A stretch of DNA of 64,000 nucleotides from Enoplolaimus lenunculus (lineage: Eukaryota; Nematoda; Enoplea; Enoplida; Thoracostomopsidae): positions 107,994-171,993 of the forward strand of contig JASANG010002252.1 of NCBI GenBank assembly GCA_030248215.1, read 5' to 3'. Of the stretch, positions 39,201 through 49,133 are shown one piece after another. The notes under the pieces were generated by a model. The model searched no databases. It was not told the origin of the DNA and worked only from the letters and a program-made list of their open reading frames with translations. Position 1 is the first letter of the stretch, and each line of letters opens with the position of its first letter. The position numbers and the translations under genes were made by a program.

Positions 39201-39377
39201 AGTAGTAATGCGAAACACAGTCTTTCCGGCACACTGTCACACGATAACCCAGGGGGCTTGAAACCGTCAGGTCATCCAAGTGGAAGTGGATCCGGATACG
39301 GGACTAGTTTCAAGCGGAATCGTAGCACTCGTCGGACTGGACATAAAAGATCGGACGCCTACGTTTCATTCAGTTGA
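33204..39377 (+). CDS. Innexin gap-junction channel protein (7 exons)
   Basis: Exons 33204-33384, 34507-34731, 35335-35491, 36197-36440, 36702-36864, 37629-37786 and 38973-39377 join with consistent phases into 1533 bases (510 residues plus stop). Innexins have four membrane spans and form invertebrate gap junctions and hemichannels. The family signatures are all present: [14 protein letters not shown] before span 1; [17 protein letters not shown] and ENYCWVQ, the two cysteines of extracellular loop 1; YYQWVPF in span 2; [10 protein letters not shown] then [20 protein letters not shown], the two cysteines of loop 2; and [12 protein letters not shown] in span 4. The last exon is a Gly/Ser/Arg-rich cytoplasmic tail. 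The first exon starts at ATG 33204 after an acceptor-like site (33180), so a further 5' exon is possible. Introns contain MITEs. A stomatin gene follows 4.6 kb downstream on the same strand. Confidence 0.95.
33464..33709. mobile_element. Palindromic MITE in innexin intron 1
   Basis: Diverged inverted ends (GTGAACGCCGTAAATTCCAG and CTGTAAATTACA in reverse) enclose several GAGTTGATTAATCAACTC-type palindromes and ACTCAGAAT/ATTCTGAGT pairs. Confidence 0.55.
33806..34162 (-). mobile_element. CTGTAGTGACCCG MITE, inverted and 3'-truncated
   Basis: Reverse-complement copy of the family at 45353-46052, with the intact end TCTTATTCGGGTCACTACAG at the right followed by TA. The opposite terminus is missing. 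Lies in innexin intron 1. Confidence 0.65.
34283..34487 (+). mobile_element. GGCCCATG MITE with TTAGGC array and 8-bp duplication
   Basis: Perfect 8-bp duplication AAGTAAAT at 34275-34282 and 34488-34495. Inverted ends GGCCCATGCTTAGAACAGGG and CCCTATTCTAAACATGGGCC. The body holds AAGCTTTAGACTAATTTTTT and several TTAGGC units. It ends only 19 bp before innexin exon 2 (34507), and its duplication abuts the acceptor TATGTTTAG. Confidence 0.9.
37309..37507 (+). mobile_element. GGCCCATG MITE with TTAGGC array and 8-bp duplication
   Basis: Perfect 8-bp duplication ACAATGAG at 37301-37308 and 37508-37515. Starts GGCCCATGTAAAGATCAGGG and ends TTCTTTACATTGGCC. Same body as 34283-34487 (AAGCTTTAGACTTATTTTTA then TTAGGC repeats). 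Lies in the innexin intron 36865-37628. Confidence 0.9.
38785..38955 (+). mobile_element. GGCCCATG-family MITE before innexin exon 7
   Basis: Starts GGTCCATGTTACTTTTAGGC, ends with the inverted GGCCCTAAAAGTAGTAAAC. TTAGGC units lie after TTAGACTATTTTTTTGC. The right end is worn. It stops about 18 bp before exon 7 (38973). Confidence 0.6.
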
Positions 39378-39432
39378 TAAATGCGAGCGAAAAAATGACG
39401 CATAGCAACATATACAAGTTTTAATAGTCAAG

Positions 39433-39438
39433 AATAAA
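39433..39438 (+). terminator. Polyadenylation signal of the innexin gene
   Basis: AATAAA 56 bases after the stop codon, in AT-rich 3' sequence. Confidence 0.5.
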
Positions 39439-39530
39439 AAATGTAAAATAATCCTTGTTCTTGGAACTTTTATATTTCAAAAATAAATGTTGTTGATTCA
39501 AACTGTATAAAAATTAAACGAATTAGGGCT

Positions 39531-39779
39531 TAGGAATGCCAGGTTATACTTAGGAATGAACTTTCAAAACTTAAGTATGCTTTAAAGATTTGAAGTCAAC
39601 TTTAGTTGGTTCTCGAGTCATTTATGCGCTACAATAAGAATAATTGACTTTTATGAACTCTAACTAGGTTCAGGAACTCTATCCGCTTACAGATTCTTAT
39701 TAGGGATATTGACTCTTATTGATTGGGAATAAAAATGGGAACCCCCTCTTATTACCTCCTCTCATTCGGGTCATTACAG
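39531..39779 (+). mobile_element. CTGTAGTGACCCG MITE, 5'-truncated
   Basis: Right half of the family ending CATTCGGGTCATTACAG then TA. The left half is missing. Confidence 0.6.
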
Positions 39780-40403
39780 TAGGTATCATGGAGTTGTGAT
39801 TTAACATAATGTTGGCACATATTGCGCATAAAACGAAATTCGGCCTATGTCAACTATTGGGGTCCGTCCATTAGTAAACAGGGGAACTGGCAGACTGAAA
39901 GACTGGAAAGCCTAAGCTTAGGCTTAGGCTTAGGACTATGCTTATGTTTACATTTCGGCTCAGACTTAGATATTTAAGCTTAGACCTTATCATTTTTGTC
40001 ACAAAAAATTCTGACGGGGGCAAACCTCCCGCCCTCCAGCTAGTACAAACAATTTCACAGTTTTCTAAATCTTCATTCGTGTTACCCAGTTTTTAGTTTA
40101 ACAGCGGAGATTCGCATGAAAACGAAATCCCCTTTGATGTCATACACTGATATTTTTTGGCCGTTAGCGCTCAGTGGTTTGAACTGTTAGAATATACAGA
40201 ACTTTCCAAACTACCTTAGTAACCGTAGAACAGCTATAGTTTTATGAGCTTGGACCTTGTTTTTAATTACTCAATTAAGGCTTTCTTTTGTTTGATGAAT
40301 TAAAATTCGGCTCGTTCTTCTAGAACACTATTAATAACTTTTAAGGAGGTACTAGTGTAGCTTAAAACGAAGCCAGTACTTTCTGGTCATTTCTTTTACT
40401 CTT

Positions 40404-41297
40404 CAGGGTGTAAACGGGTAGTAAAAATAACGAAACCGGAAACGGATACTGATCATAATAAACAAAAACCGAAAACGGGTATTGGAATATGAAAGTTTCA
40501 GAGTTTGTATTTTTCTGTCAATACAATTGAGGCGTGCAAATATTCACCGGGCTTTCTCAAGTATTAAACAAAAAGTAACGGATACAGTATAAACGGGACG
40601 GCTCTCAGAGTGAAATGGGCCGATTCGTTTAGTAAACCAAAACCAAAAACCGTTGCTTTCAAGACATTCCCAGCTTCCAAATTTCAAATGCTTCAAACGT
40701 GATATCTGGCACGATTTTGACATTGACACTTTTGTTGACATTTTAAAAACATCCCAAAATTTTATTCAAACAATAATCGGTGTCTAAATCTGGCATCAAT
40801 CAATGAAAACGAAAACATAACGTTTTAGCTTTATGTGGCCAAAAAAACGAAGCAAACTTGTGAAGCCCTGAAAAATATTAAGGTACTGGCTGTAAACGGT
40901 TGATGATATATTTGGTTAAAATGCCAAAAAAACTGGGGAAATCAACAGATTTTATTAATATAATGTTTGACATTTCAGAATTTTTGGTTCTGCGAAATTT
41001 TAGTGTCAAATTTGCTGTGCGTTTTTGCGTTTTATAAACAATTTTTATTGCGTAATAATAATGTATTGATTTTGAAACTTAACAGTTTTCGGCTGGTACA
41101 TAGTACATATGTTAAAAGAATGTAGGATGATTTGCTCGGCAGGTATTAATAGGGTGTGAACGAGTAGCAAAAGTAACAAAATCGAATAGTGATCAAAATA
41201 ACGGGAACGGAAACGAAAGACGGATATTGAAGTAAACAAGTTTCAAAAATATTATATTTTTTGCTAACAGAATTGATTGACGAAAACATTCACCCTG
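40404..41297. mobile_element. CAGGGTG-ended block, possibly two overlapping insertions
   Basis: Left CAGGGTGTAAACGGGTAG and right CATTCACCCTG are inverted. A second left-end-like motif (AGGGTGTGAACGAGTAG, about 41152) suggests a second insertion. The interior repeats GGAAACGGATA-type motifs. No clear target duplication. Confidence 0.4.
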
Positions 41298-42225
41298 CAT
41301 TGGCAAATTTTGAAGATACAATGGTAGGTGGCTCGAACTTTTCGAGATTTTGGATGAAATTTGTAATTTTTGTATCATTTCAAACAGTTGCATGTTGCAG
41401 CAAATCCGTATTGAAAAATTGCGACATATATACGATTATAATTAATTTTGCACGTAAAACTAACCGAATTTCCGGTATTTCTATAACGAAAATGGAAACA
41501 GACACCGATTTTTATCAGAAACGGATATATTTTGCGAATTATGGAAGAGCAGACCAAACCTAATTTTAGTTCTGTCTGAATGCTCACTTTTCGCGATTTA
41601 AAGATGATATTTCAAAGATTATACATGTTTGAACGTCCCTATGCGACGCTTAAAATGTTATATTCAGTCTTATTGAGTATTCTGAATAAGTTTTCGGCCA
41701 ATTCCTGGCCGAAGCGTATTCAAAGGAATTGAAATTTACAATATGGTGCAGTGCATCTTAAGGTTGTAAAAAGTATGACGTGCCAATACCATTAAAACCA
41801 AAATATACGTCTGCAGCGCTAAGCATAAATATTGGCTGAAACCCGCAGATTTGATGAAATATATAACATTATGTCTGACCTTGTGGTATGGAGAACAAAA
41901 CGAGAACCAGGGCTAACAATATCGGTTTTCAAAATGCGTTTGACGCAATAAAGAGATATACCCATTTTTGTCGCCGTGAGAAATCTTTGTTTTCGCCTGT
42001 GACGTGCGGCGTTGTTTTTAATACGATGTTTGGGTGAAAATAAACCAATGATGGGTCTATATGGGTTGTCGAAAGCCAAAATTTTTTCAAAGAACCCCAT
42101 ATTTCTTTTGACAAGGTATACGATATTGAATATCAGAATCATATTGTGTCTTCAGCTGTTATAAATGATACCAGCCATAAAGTATAGTGTTGTCCTGGAT
42201 CAGAAGATTTTAATTTGGAGTCACG

Positions 42226-42449
42226 GGCCAGTGTAAAGACCAGGGGCGGAACAGTAATAAGCATATTCCTAAGCCTAAGCCTAAGCCTAAGCCTAAGCCT
42301 TAAGCCTAAGCATAAGAATGTGTTTATTCCTAAGCCTAAAGCCAAAGTCTAAGCCTAAGCCCAGCAAAAAAATTAGTGTAAAGCTTAAGCTTACTCTATT
42401 CTAGTCCCACAGAAAAATGTTCCGCCCCTGATCATTATATACATGGGCC
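42226..42449 (-). mobile_element. GGCC-ended MITE with the longest TTAGGC-like array
   Basis: Starts GGCCAGTGTAAAGACCAGGG, ends CCTGATCATTATATACATGG plus GCC. The body is at least five consecutive CCTAAG units followed by AAAAAAATTAGTGTAAAGCTT, the reverse orientation of the family body. The flanking octamers GAGTCACG and GGATCACG match at six of eight bases. Confidence 0.8.
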
Positions 42450-44006
42450 GGATCACGGAACAGCATCTGTGTGAATGTCACTTTTGAGCTAAAGACTGTT
42501 GATGTTTTTGAAATATAATTATAATGGATTGCTCGTGTAAAAAATAACCAAAATCCTCCTCTGTTAAACAAGAGAAAACTTGAGTTTTATTTTTGTTGCG
42601 GCAAAAATTATGCTAAGGTTAAACGAAATTTTGTTTGCTTAGTAGTCCTCTTTGCAGAAAAGTTCGCGAAACTAGCTGATTAATCGTTGATTCACAAAAA
42701 ACAATATATTCAGTCGACCTTCATTTGCTACTTTTACAACAATGCATCGACATATGAGCCATCGTGACGTGCGTAATTTTGGCATTGCAAAACCTACGAG
42801 TGACTTTATTATTCACTTTTAAACCGAATAATCAAAATTGGAAAATACAGAATTTTTCTTCTGGTGTAGACGAGCTCTATTATATTACACAAATGCTTAA
42901 AACTACCAAAAATGTCAAACCAATGCTGGCACAAAACCTACAAGACGTACCAACCCGAAAAAAACAGTTTCATACACACCTAGTTGTAGACTCTAAGGTT
43001 TTACGTTTCAAATTTATATATTTCACATTTGAAAGCATTTATATACAGCCCTATTGCTTTAATATTTAGCCAGTTAGGCAGACTTAAAGAGAGTTCGATT
43101 CATAATCTTATAATCTTCAATTTAATACGCTTTAAATTTACATTCTATAATTATTCCTGGGACATAGTCGAAGTCGCTTTTAAACTGAATCATCCTATAA
43201 GCAAAGAATATACGTATAAGGTCAAAACAAGGTAATTTTGCTTTCCAAACATTTTCAAATGTAAATCCACCTGACATAGAATATGAATAACAGTTGGTAA
43301 CATGCAATCTGTTCTTGCTGTACTTTATTCTGAAAAAATTAACCGCCTAAACAGTTGACGAGCCACTGAAAGTAATTGATCTTGTGTAAACTAACAGTTC
43401 TAAAATAGGTATTATACGCTCTGGTCTCTCTAAGACTGTATATATCGCTTCTTGATATAAGGCAACATTATACTGTTTCTTCTTGTCGCACAGGCATCTA
43501 ATTGGCAATTCTCTGTTTTTGTCCGAAAAGCTAAATATATACAAAAGTCGGCCACTTAAGCAAAACTTAAGTAAACACTTAGGATTTCAAAAACCCAGCC
43601 AATGTCTTGTTCACATTCCTATGCTAGTTTTTCCATCTAAAACAAATAGTAGGTACAAGGTTTCGAGGCGCAAATTGCAAGTCCAACTAACTAGTACGCG
43701 GTATTTTTATTTAAAAAACTTTGTAATAACATGCAACTGCAATTTATTCATAACGCAATAGATATATAAATTAGTAAATGCCTATGAACCGACATGAAGA
43801 TTGATTGGCTCTTACACCGAAAGTTTAGCCGACGCCAAAACATTTACCCTCGCGTAAGCCTTAATCTAAATGTGGGGGGAAGCGTACAATAGCGAATCAA
43901 TTTTTGTAAAGGAGTTTGATCGTTTAGTAACAAAAATAGAAGCTTTAGCGCTTTTTGCACTGTTGTCAATCGAAAAGTAACGAACTGTTCTTAATATCGA
44001 TACAAC

Positions 44007-44185
44007 ATGTTGCCGCAAGTAGGTAGTCGTGGCGGGTACCAGCCGATGTCCCCTCCGCCCGGTCCACATGTCCCACCACAACAACCTCAATCACAACCAC
44101 AACCACAGCAAATGCAACCGCAGCAACATCCGCAACAACAACAACAACAACAACAACCGCAACAACAACAACAACAACAACAACC

Positions 44186-44245
<60 letters not shown>

Positions 44246-47200
44246 GAAATCAGTCCCACAGTTACCAGTTCAGCCTCCGAAATCTGGCGGACACGGACAC
44301 CACTCTGGTATGTTTATATAAAGTGTAAATCTAAATTCATGCTTGAACCTTTCGTAAACTTCTTGCTTTGCACGTTTTAAGGAACAATTCGGTAACGCAG
44401 AGAAATTTTGGAAGAGGTAGGCGGCAGTTGCAGATCCAAAAATATACTGAGGAGCATATGCGATGAGGTAATTTAGAGATTTACTAAAGCAACCTCGCGA
44501 GAGTAGCGAGCTTGAAGCCAAGCACATTTTCAAAAACAATACCGAAATTTGCGTTCAATAAAGCAACAATATATTAATTATAAAATCACAACTTTTATAA
44601 TATTGCTTTGTGCTCAACGAGTTTATATATTTCGTGTTTAACATTTTCAGAAATAAAGCAGACTCTGAGGCCGGCAACTACCAAAGAGACGATGGCAATT
44701 GCTACGTCTGCTAAAATGACTCATTAGAAATAAGGTTCCATTTTCAGGTCCGCAACACAAACACGAACCGCTGCAGCACTGTTGCATATTCGCACTAACG
44801 ATGCTGTCATATTTGTTGATCGCACTGTTGTTTCCTTTATCACTATTTCTAACGATCAAAGTTGTCAAAGAATACGAACGCGCTGTGATATTCCGACTTG
44901 GCCGTTTGTTACCAGGTGGCGCTCGTGGTCCAGGGCTGTTCTGGGTGATGCCATGCATCGATACGTTTCGAAAAGTTGACCTTCGCGTAGTTTCGTTTAA
45001 CGTTCCACCTCAAGAAATACTGAGCAAAGATTCAGTAACCGTTTCTGTCGACGCTGTTGTCTATTTTCGAACGTCGAATCCGATCATTTCAATCACAAAC
45101 ATTAACGATGCTTCGTATTCGACAAAGTTGCTCGCGCAAACAACCCTACGCAACGTGCTTGGAACAATGGATTTGGCCGAAATGTTGTCGAAACGCGAAC
45201 AAATTTCACATATTATGCAAACCGTTCTTGACGATGCAACAGAAGCATGGGGTGTCAAGGTATTTTTGCGCTGTGGTTAATATATTCTGGCCAAAGGTTC
45301 CAATTTAATAATGAAAAACAAAAATTCTGTCCCAAAAACTACGTATTGTGTACTGTATTGACCCGAATAAGAGGGGGGACTAATATATTTATTTGGCCTC
45401 TCCAGAGGGTACCCCCCTTGTTCTTTGGTTACGGACTGTTATTTATTTTTAACCCACGCTCCACCGCCCTTCGTTACTAATATATATCCGGTACTGCAAT
45501 TATCCGTTGAATTAAACGTTTATTTGTCTTGTGTCAATAGCTTGAGCGATAATTCAAGGATATACTTAGGAATGTACTTTCAAAATTTAAGTACGCTTTA
45601 AAATTTCGAACTCAAATTATTTGGTCCTGGAGTCATTTATGCGCAACAATTAGGATTAACCCTTTCTCACATGAATATTTTCTATTTCCCTTGAGACCTA
45701 CTTTTATGCTAGGATCCGAACTCCAGTGACCTGAGTGGGAGGCGTATACCATCGCCACTCAGCTATAGGAGCGTGACGCTCGAGCCCGAGGGGGCTCTCA
45801 CGTCTTGTGATGATTTAGCACTATGTATACCTACGTGTTGTAATTGTTAAACACGGTGCGATATATACCATTTAACGTATATACACTGCGCTGAGTTGCC
45901 TATAGGCAACTCAATATGAGAAGGGGTTAATTGACATTTATGAACTCTAAGGGTTTAGCGACTCTAACCGCTTACGGACTCTTATTAGGGATACGTGTTC
46001 CTATTGATTCAGACCCAAAATGGGGACCCCCCTCTTATTCGGGTCAGTACAGTACTCAAAAGCTAACACAAACTCGAGTCTAAAACTTTAAACTTAAGAA
46101 TATTTATTGTAACAGTTCCGTCAGTGGATTAAAGTTGGCAAAATATTGCACCTAAAGTAAGTTTCTTATCCCAGTCAAATATGGGAATGGTTGAGGAAGT
46201 AAAAACCTCTTGACTAAAGCTATTTGCAAGCAAAACAATGTCCTTCGCGTGTTGTTAAAAACAATACGATTTTACTAAAATAAAACAACAGCCAGTTTTT
46301 GCATGCGAGAACTCACAGCTGCAACTGACACGTGCAATTTTTTTGCAACAAGAACTTTACAGCAGCAACCAGTTGCAGCTGCAAGTTCTCTATCAAAAAA
46401 TTGTATATATGTGCAAACTGCAGCAGGTAGTTTTCGCTGCAAAAACTTGCACGCGTGAATGAATGGAGGCTGCAGTAAAAAATGGCATCGTGTCACTCTG
46501 TGTCTGTAGGACTGTTGCTAAAAATACATTTTATCTTTACGAATAACACATTTTTACAGGTTGAACGCGTTGAGGTAAAAGATATTCGTTTGCCTGAGCA
46601 ACTGATGCGTGCAATGGCGGCAGAGGCTGAAGCATCTCGAGAAGCCCGGGCTAAAGTGATTGCGGCCGAAGGCGAACAAAAAGCATCCAGAGCACTCAAA
46701 GAAGCAGCTGAGGTCAGTCTGTTCATGTTGCTTTCACGGGGAGCCTCGTTTTCTTTTTTTGTTGTTGGTGGTGATGTTGTTGTTGTTGTTGTTGTTGCTG
46801 TTGTTTATTTGGGGTTTGGTTACCAAGACCGTTTAGTACGAAGGCTTTGAGAACGGCACCCCCCTCCTGTTTAAAATCTTTCCAACTGACCCTATAAAAT
46901 CCCATAAAAATATTGTTGTCCCGTTTTCCCCGGGAAAAAATATAACTCCCCCATTTTCGCGGTTTCCCAAAGAAAGCATATTGCTGTAAGGGCGTCCCAA
47001 CGGTGGTATTGGGGGGCCGTGCCCCCAAATTTGGCATATACCAACAAAATAGACTTGGGTCAGCCACCGTGATTAAAATTGATTCTTCGATCCATTGCGC
47101 ATCCCCTCGTTCAGACATTTTCAAATCCACCGGTGTTTGGCACGAGAAAAATTCACAGTTTTATTTATTATGTTTCCCGTTTTCCCTGCGAAAATCTGCA

Positions 47201-48263
47201 GCACTCCAATTTTCGCATTTGCCCGAAACAAGCCTGTCCCATCTTCCTACTTTCTCAGTAAAATTGTATGGCTGTCCCATTTTCCCAGCGAAAATTTGCA
47301 GCTCTCCCATTGTCACATTAGTCCGAAACAAGCCTGTCTCATTTTCCTGTTTTCTCAGTAAAAATGTATCGCTGTCCTATTTTCCAGGTTCCCCATCAAA
47401 ATAGTGCAGCTGTCCTATTTTTCCATTTGCCCTAAACGAGCCTGTCCCATTTTCCCATTGAAAATTTGCTGCTGTCGCATCTTCCCTGCGAAAATTTGCA
47501 GCTGTCCCATTTTCCCAGCAAAAATTTGCAGCTGTCCCATTTTCCTAGCAAAAATTTGCAGCTGTTCCATATTCCCATTTGCCCGAAACAAGCCTGTCGC
47601 TTTTCTCCAGTGAAAATATTCGCTGTTCCGTTTTTCCAGCGAAAATTCGCAGCCGTCCTATGTTCCATTTGTTTCCCAGGGAAAATATACCGCTGTCCCA
47701 TTTTCATGTTTTCCCATCGAAAATTTGCAGCTGTCCCATTTTCCCGAAACAAGCCTATCTCATTTTACAGTCTTCCGTTTGCACTCCTGCGTCCTGCTGT
47801 CCCCCACTAAAACGGGACGCCCCTAAAAATAACATTGGCCGCCTTTTCAAAACCATTTCAGTGAGTTTTGTAAAGAAATTTGGGAATGAGAATACTTCAT
47901 TTATTGGTTCATATCTTGTATAATTCATCAGTATAAAATCGGTTTTCGCATTATCTAACGATACACCCAGTCCACGTCGCGACGCACAAAAACTTACATT
48001 TAAAACTGAACTTTGTGTTAGGCTTATACACATTTAATACGATAAATGTGTCTAATTCTTCGCTCGCATGGTCAATCTACGTAGGGCAGTCCAGAGTCTA
48101 AAATTGTTTAATTTATTTTAAGGTGATATCTCAATCACCGGCAGCGTTACAGCTGCGTTATCTACAAACGCTAAACGGAATTGCGGCAGAGCACAACTCA
48201 ACAATCGTTTTTCCACTGCCAATCGATATTATCAGCAGTTTTATCAACATTCAAACTGCCTGA
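44007..48263 (+). CDS. Stomatin, MEC-2/UNC-1 type, with polyglutamine N-terminus
   Basis: Exons 44007-44307, 44748-45259, 46560-46712 and 48123-48263 join in phase to 368 residues. Stomatins are cytoplasm-facing hairpin proteins of the inner leaflet that oligomerise and tune ion channels. Residues 1-100 are low complexity: Pro/Gln-rich, with a glutamine tract at roughly residues 40-80, then a His/Cys stretch (CC before the membrane segment, possible palmitoylation sites). About residues 114-140 form the hydrophobic hairpin with its central proline (LLFPLSLF). The PHB domain follows: [96 protein letters not shown] and [20 protein letters not shown]. Close to C. elegans MEC-2 and UNC-1, from recall of those families. 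Introns 2 and 3 contain nested transposons and a minisatellite. Confidence 0.95.
44130..44246 (+). repeat. CAA/CAG trinucleotide tract in stomatin exon 1
   Basis: Almost uninterrupted CAA codons with occasional CCG/CCA encode the glutamine run. Antisense and shifted frames give the poly-Val and poly-Asn ORFs here, which are not genes. Confidence 0.9.
45353..46052 (+). mobile_element. CTGTAGTGACCCG MITE, full-length copy with insertion
   Basis: TA duplications at 45351-45352 and 46053-46054. Inverted ends CTGTATTGACCCGAATAAGA and TCTTATTCGGGTCAGTACAG. About 430 bp of family sequence plus a 266-bp nested TTAA element at 45661-45926. Lies in stomatin intron 2. TA target and size suit a Tc1/mariner-type MITE. 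No transposase frame. Confidence 0.8.
45661..45926 (-). mobile_element. TTAA-flanked MITE containing a tRNA-like core
   Basis: TTAA at 45657-45660 and 45927-45930. Ends CCCTTTCTCA and TGAGAAGGGG are inverted. Comparison with other copies of the host MITE shows uninterrupted sequence at this point, so the nesting is real. TTAA duplication and CCC-type ends fit piggyBac-like elements. On the minus strand, 45790-45705 reads like a tRNA: TATAGCTGAGTGGCGATGGT (A-box region), a CCT-CCCACTC-AGG anticodon-like arm, and GGAGTTCGGATCC (B-box). A perfect hairpin GAGTTGCC-TATA-GGCAACTC lies near the right end. Confidence 0.75.
47190..47770 (+). repeat. Minisatellite in stomatin intron 3
   Basis: Tandem imperfect units of CAGCTGTCCCATTTTCCCAG plus CGAAAATTTG (about 31 bp), interspersed with CCCGAAACAAGCCTGTC. 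Flanked by GGGCGTCCCAACGG (about 46990) and its inverted relative CGGGACGCCCC (about 47815), so it may sit inside an old MITE. Several 100-codon ORFs on both strands are repeat by-products. Confidence 0.75.
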
Positions 48264-48316
48264 ACATCGAATTTAGATTTTGATATCTTTTAGTACAAAT
48301 TTTTCGATAAAACATT

Positions 48317-48322
48317 AATAAA
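48317..48322 (+). terminator. Polyadenylation signal of the stomatin gene
   Basis: AATAAA 54 bases after the stomatin stop codon. Confidence 0.5.
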
Positions 48323-48938
48323 AGCAAACTCCTCTTTATACAAATAGATACATATTCGAATCAGCAACTGTACCAAAAAATTTTAGGGTTTTCACCTTAT
48401 CCTAAGCATATTAACATGTTATCCAGAATACTAAACACTCTCGATACTCATTCATTACAATCAAACCACAACATCACCATAAACAGTTTCAATTGATGCC
48501 CAAGAAAGTTAACAATTTTATACAAAATTTAAACATAAATAAGTATATCACTTACGAAATTTCTAAAATTTACATTCGAATTTACAGTCTAGAATTTTGA
48601 TAACAGATAAACCAATCAGACGCCGTTGCTACGATTTCTAGCACTCACGACAATTGGTACAGTAGCTAGCAATATTGGTGATATGCAAGGGCCCCAAGGG
48701 CGATAAGTAGGGGGCAGTTGGCGCGCTTCCCCCATTGGTCCGAGCCGACGAAAATTTTTTGTTTAGTTTGTATTAAGTTCGGTCATTTTTCTGAAAATGT
48801 TAGAAAATTATGATGTCTGAGATTTCAAGTATACTCATGAGTACCTGTTTCCGAGATTTTGACTATTCGTTTTAACCCTCTGCGTGTTAACCATCAGAAA
48901 CATTGCAATAAACTGCCATAACAGTACATCAAACAAAA

Positions 48939-49119
48939 GGCCAATGTTGCTTCAAGGGGCGTAATAGTTTTTCCGCGCGACTGCAATAGTGAAAGCTTTC
49001 GCTTTAGACTAACATTTTTTGCTGAGGCTTAGACTTAGTAATATGCTTATCCTTACTCCGAGGCTTAGGCTTGAGAATATACTCATATTGCTATTACGCA
49101 AATCAAAGTAACATCGGCC
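48939..49119 (+). mobile_element. GGCC-ended MITE with TTAGGC units
   Basis: Starts GGCCAATGTTGCTTCAAGGG, ends CAAAGTAACATCGGCC. Flanking octamers AAACAAAA and AAACACAA match at seven of eight bases. The body has AGACTAACATTTTTTGC then degenerate TTAGGC units. It occupies the ~870 bp gap between stomatin and DPH6, ending 15 bp from the DPH6 stop. Confidence 0.8.
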
Positions 49120-49133
49120 AAACACAATCTACC

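Larger units (their letters stand above)
39378..44006. other. Intergenic interval, innexin to stomatin
   Basis: Contains the truncated MITE (39531-39779), a short TTAGGC array (39905-39960), a CAGGGTG-ended block (40404-41297) and a complete GGCC-ended MITE (42226-42449). I see no coding exon. ORFs at 41261-41563, 42764-43069 and 43483-43761 have no recognisable features. The stretch 42450-44006 has no repeat structure I can identify and should hold the stomatin promoter. Confidence 0.5.

Noticed and set aside
43966..44328. Poly-Val and poly-Asn ORFs over the stomatin first exon
   Set aside because: They are antisense and shifted readings of the CAA tract. The glutamine frame splices in phase to the PHB domain.
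46723..47130. 135-codon minus-strand ORF in the stomatin locus
   Set aside because: Lies wholly in stomatin intron 3, includes a trinucleotide run, and has no family features.
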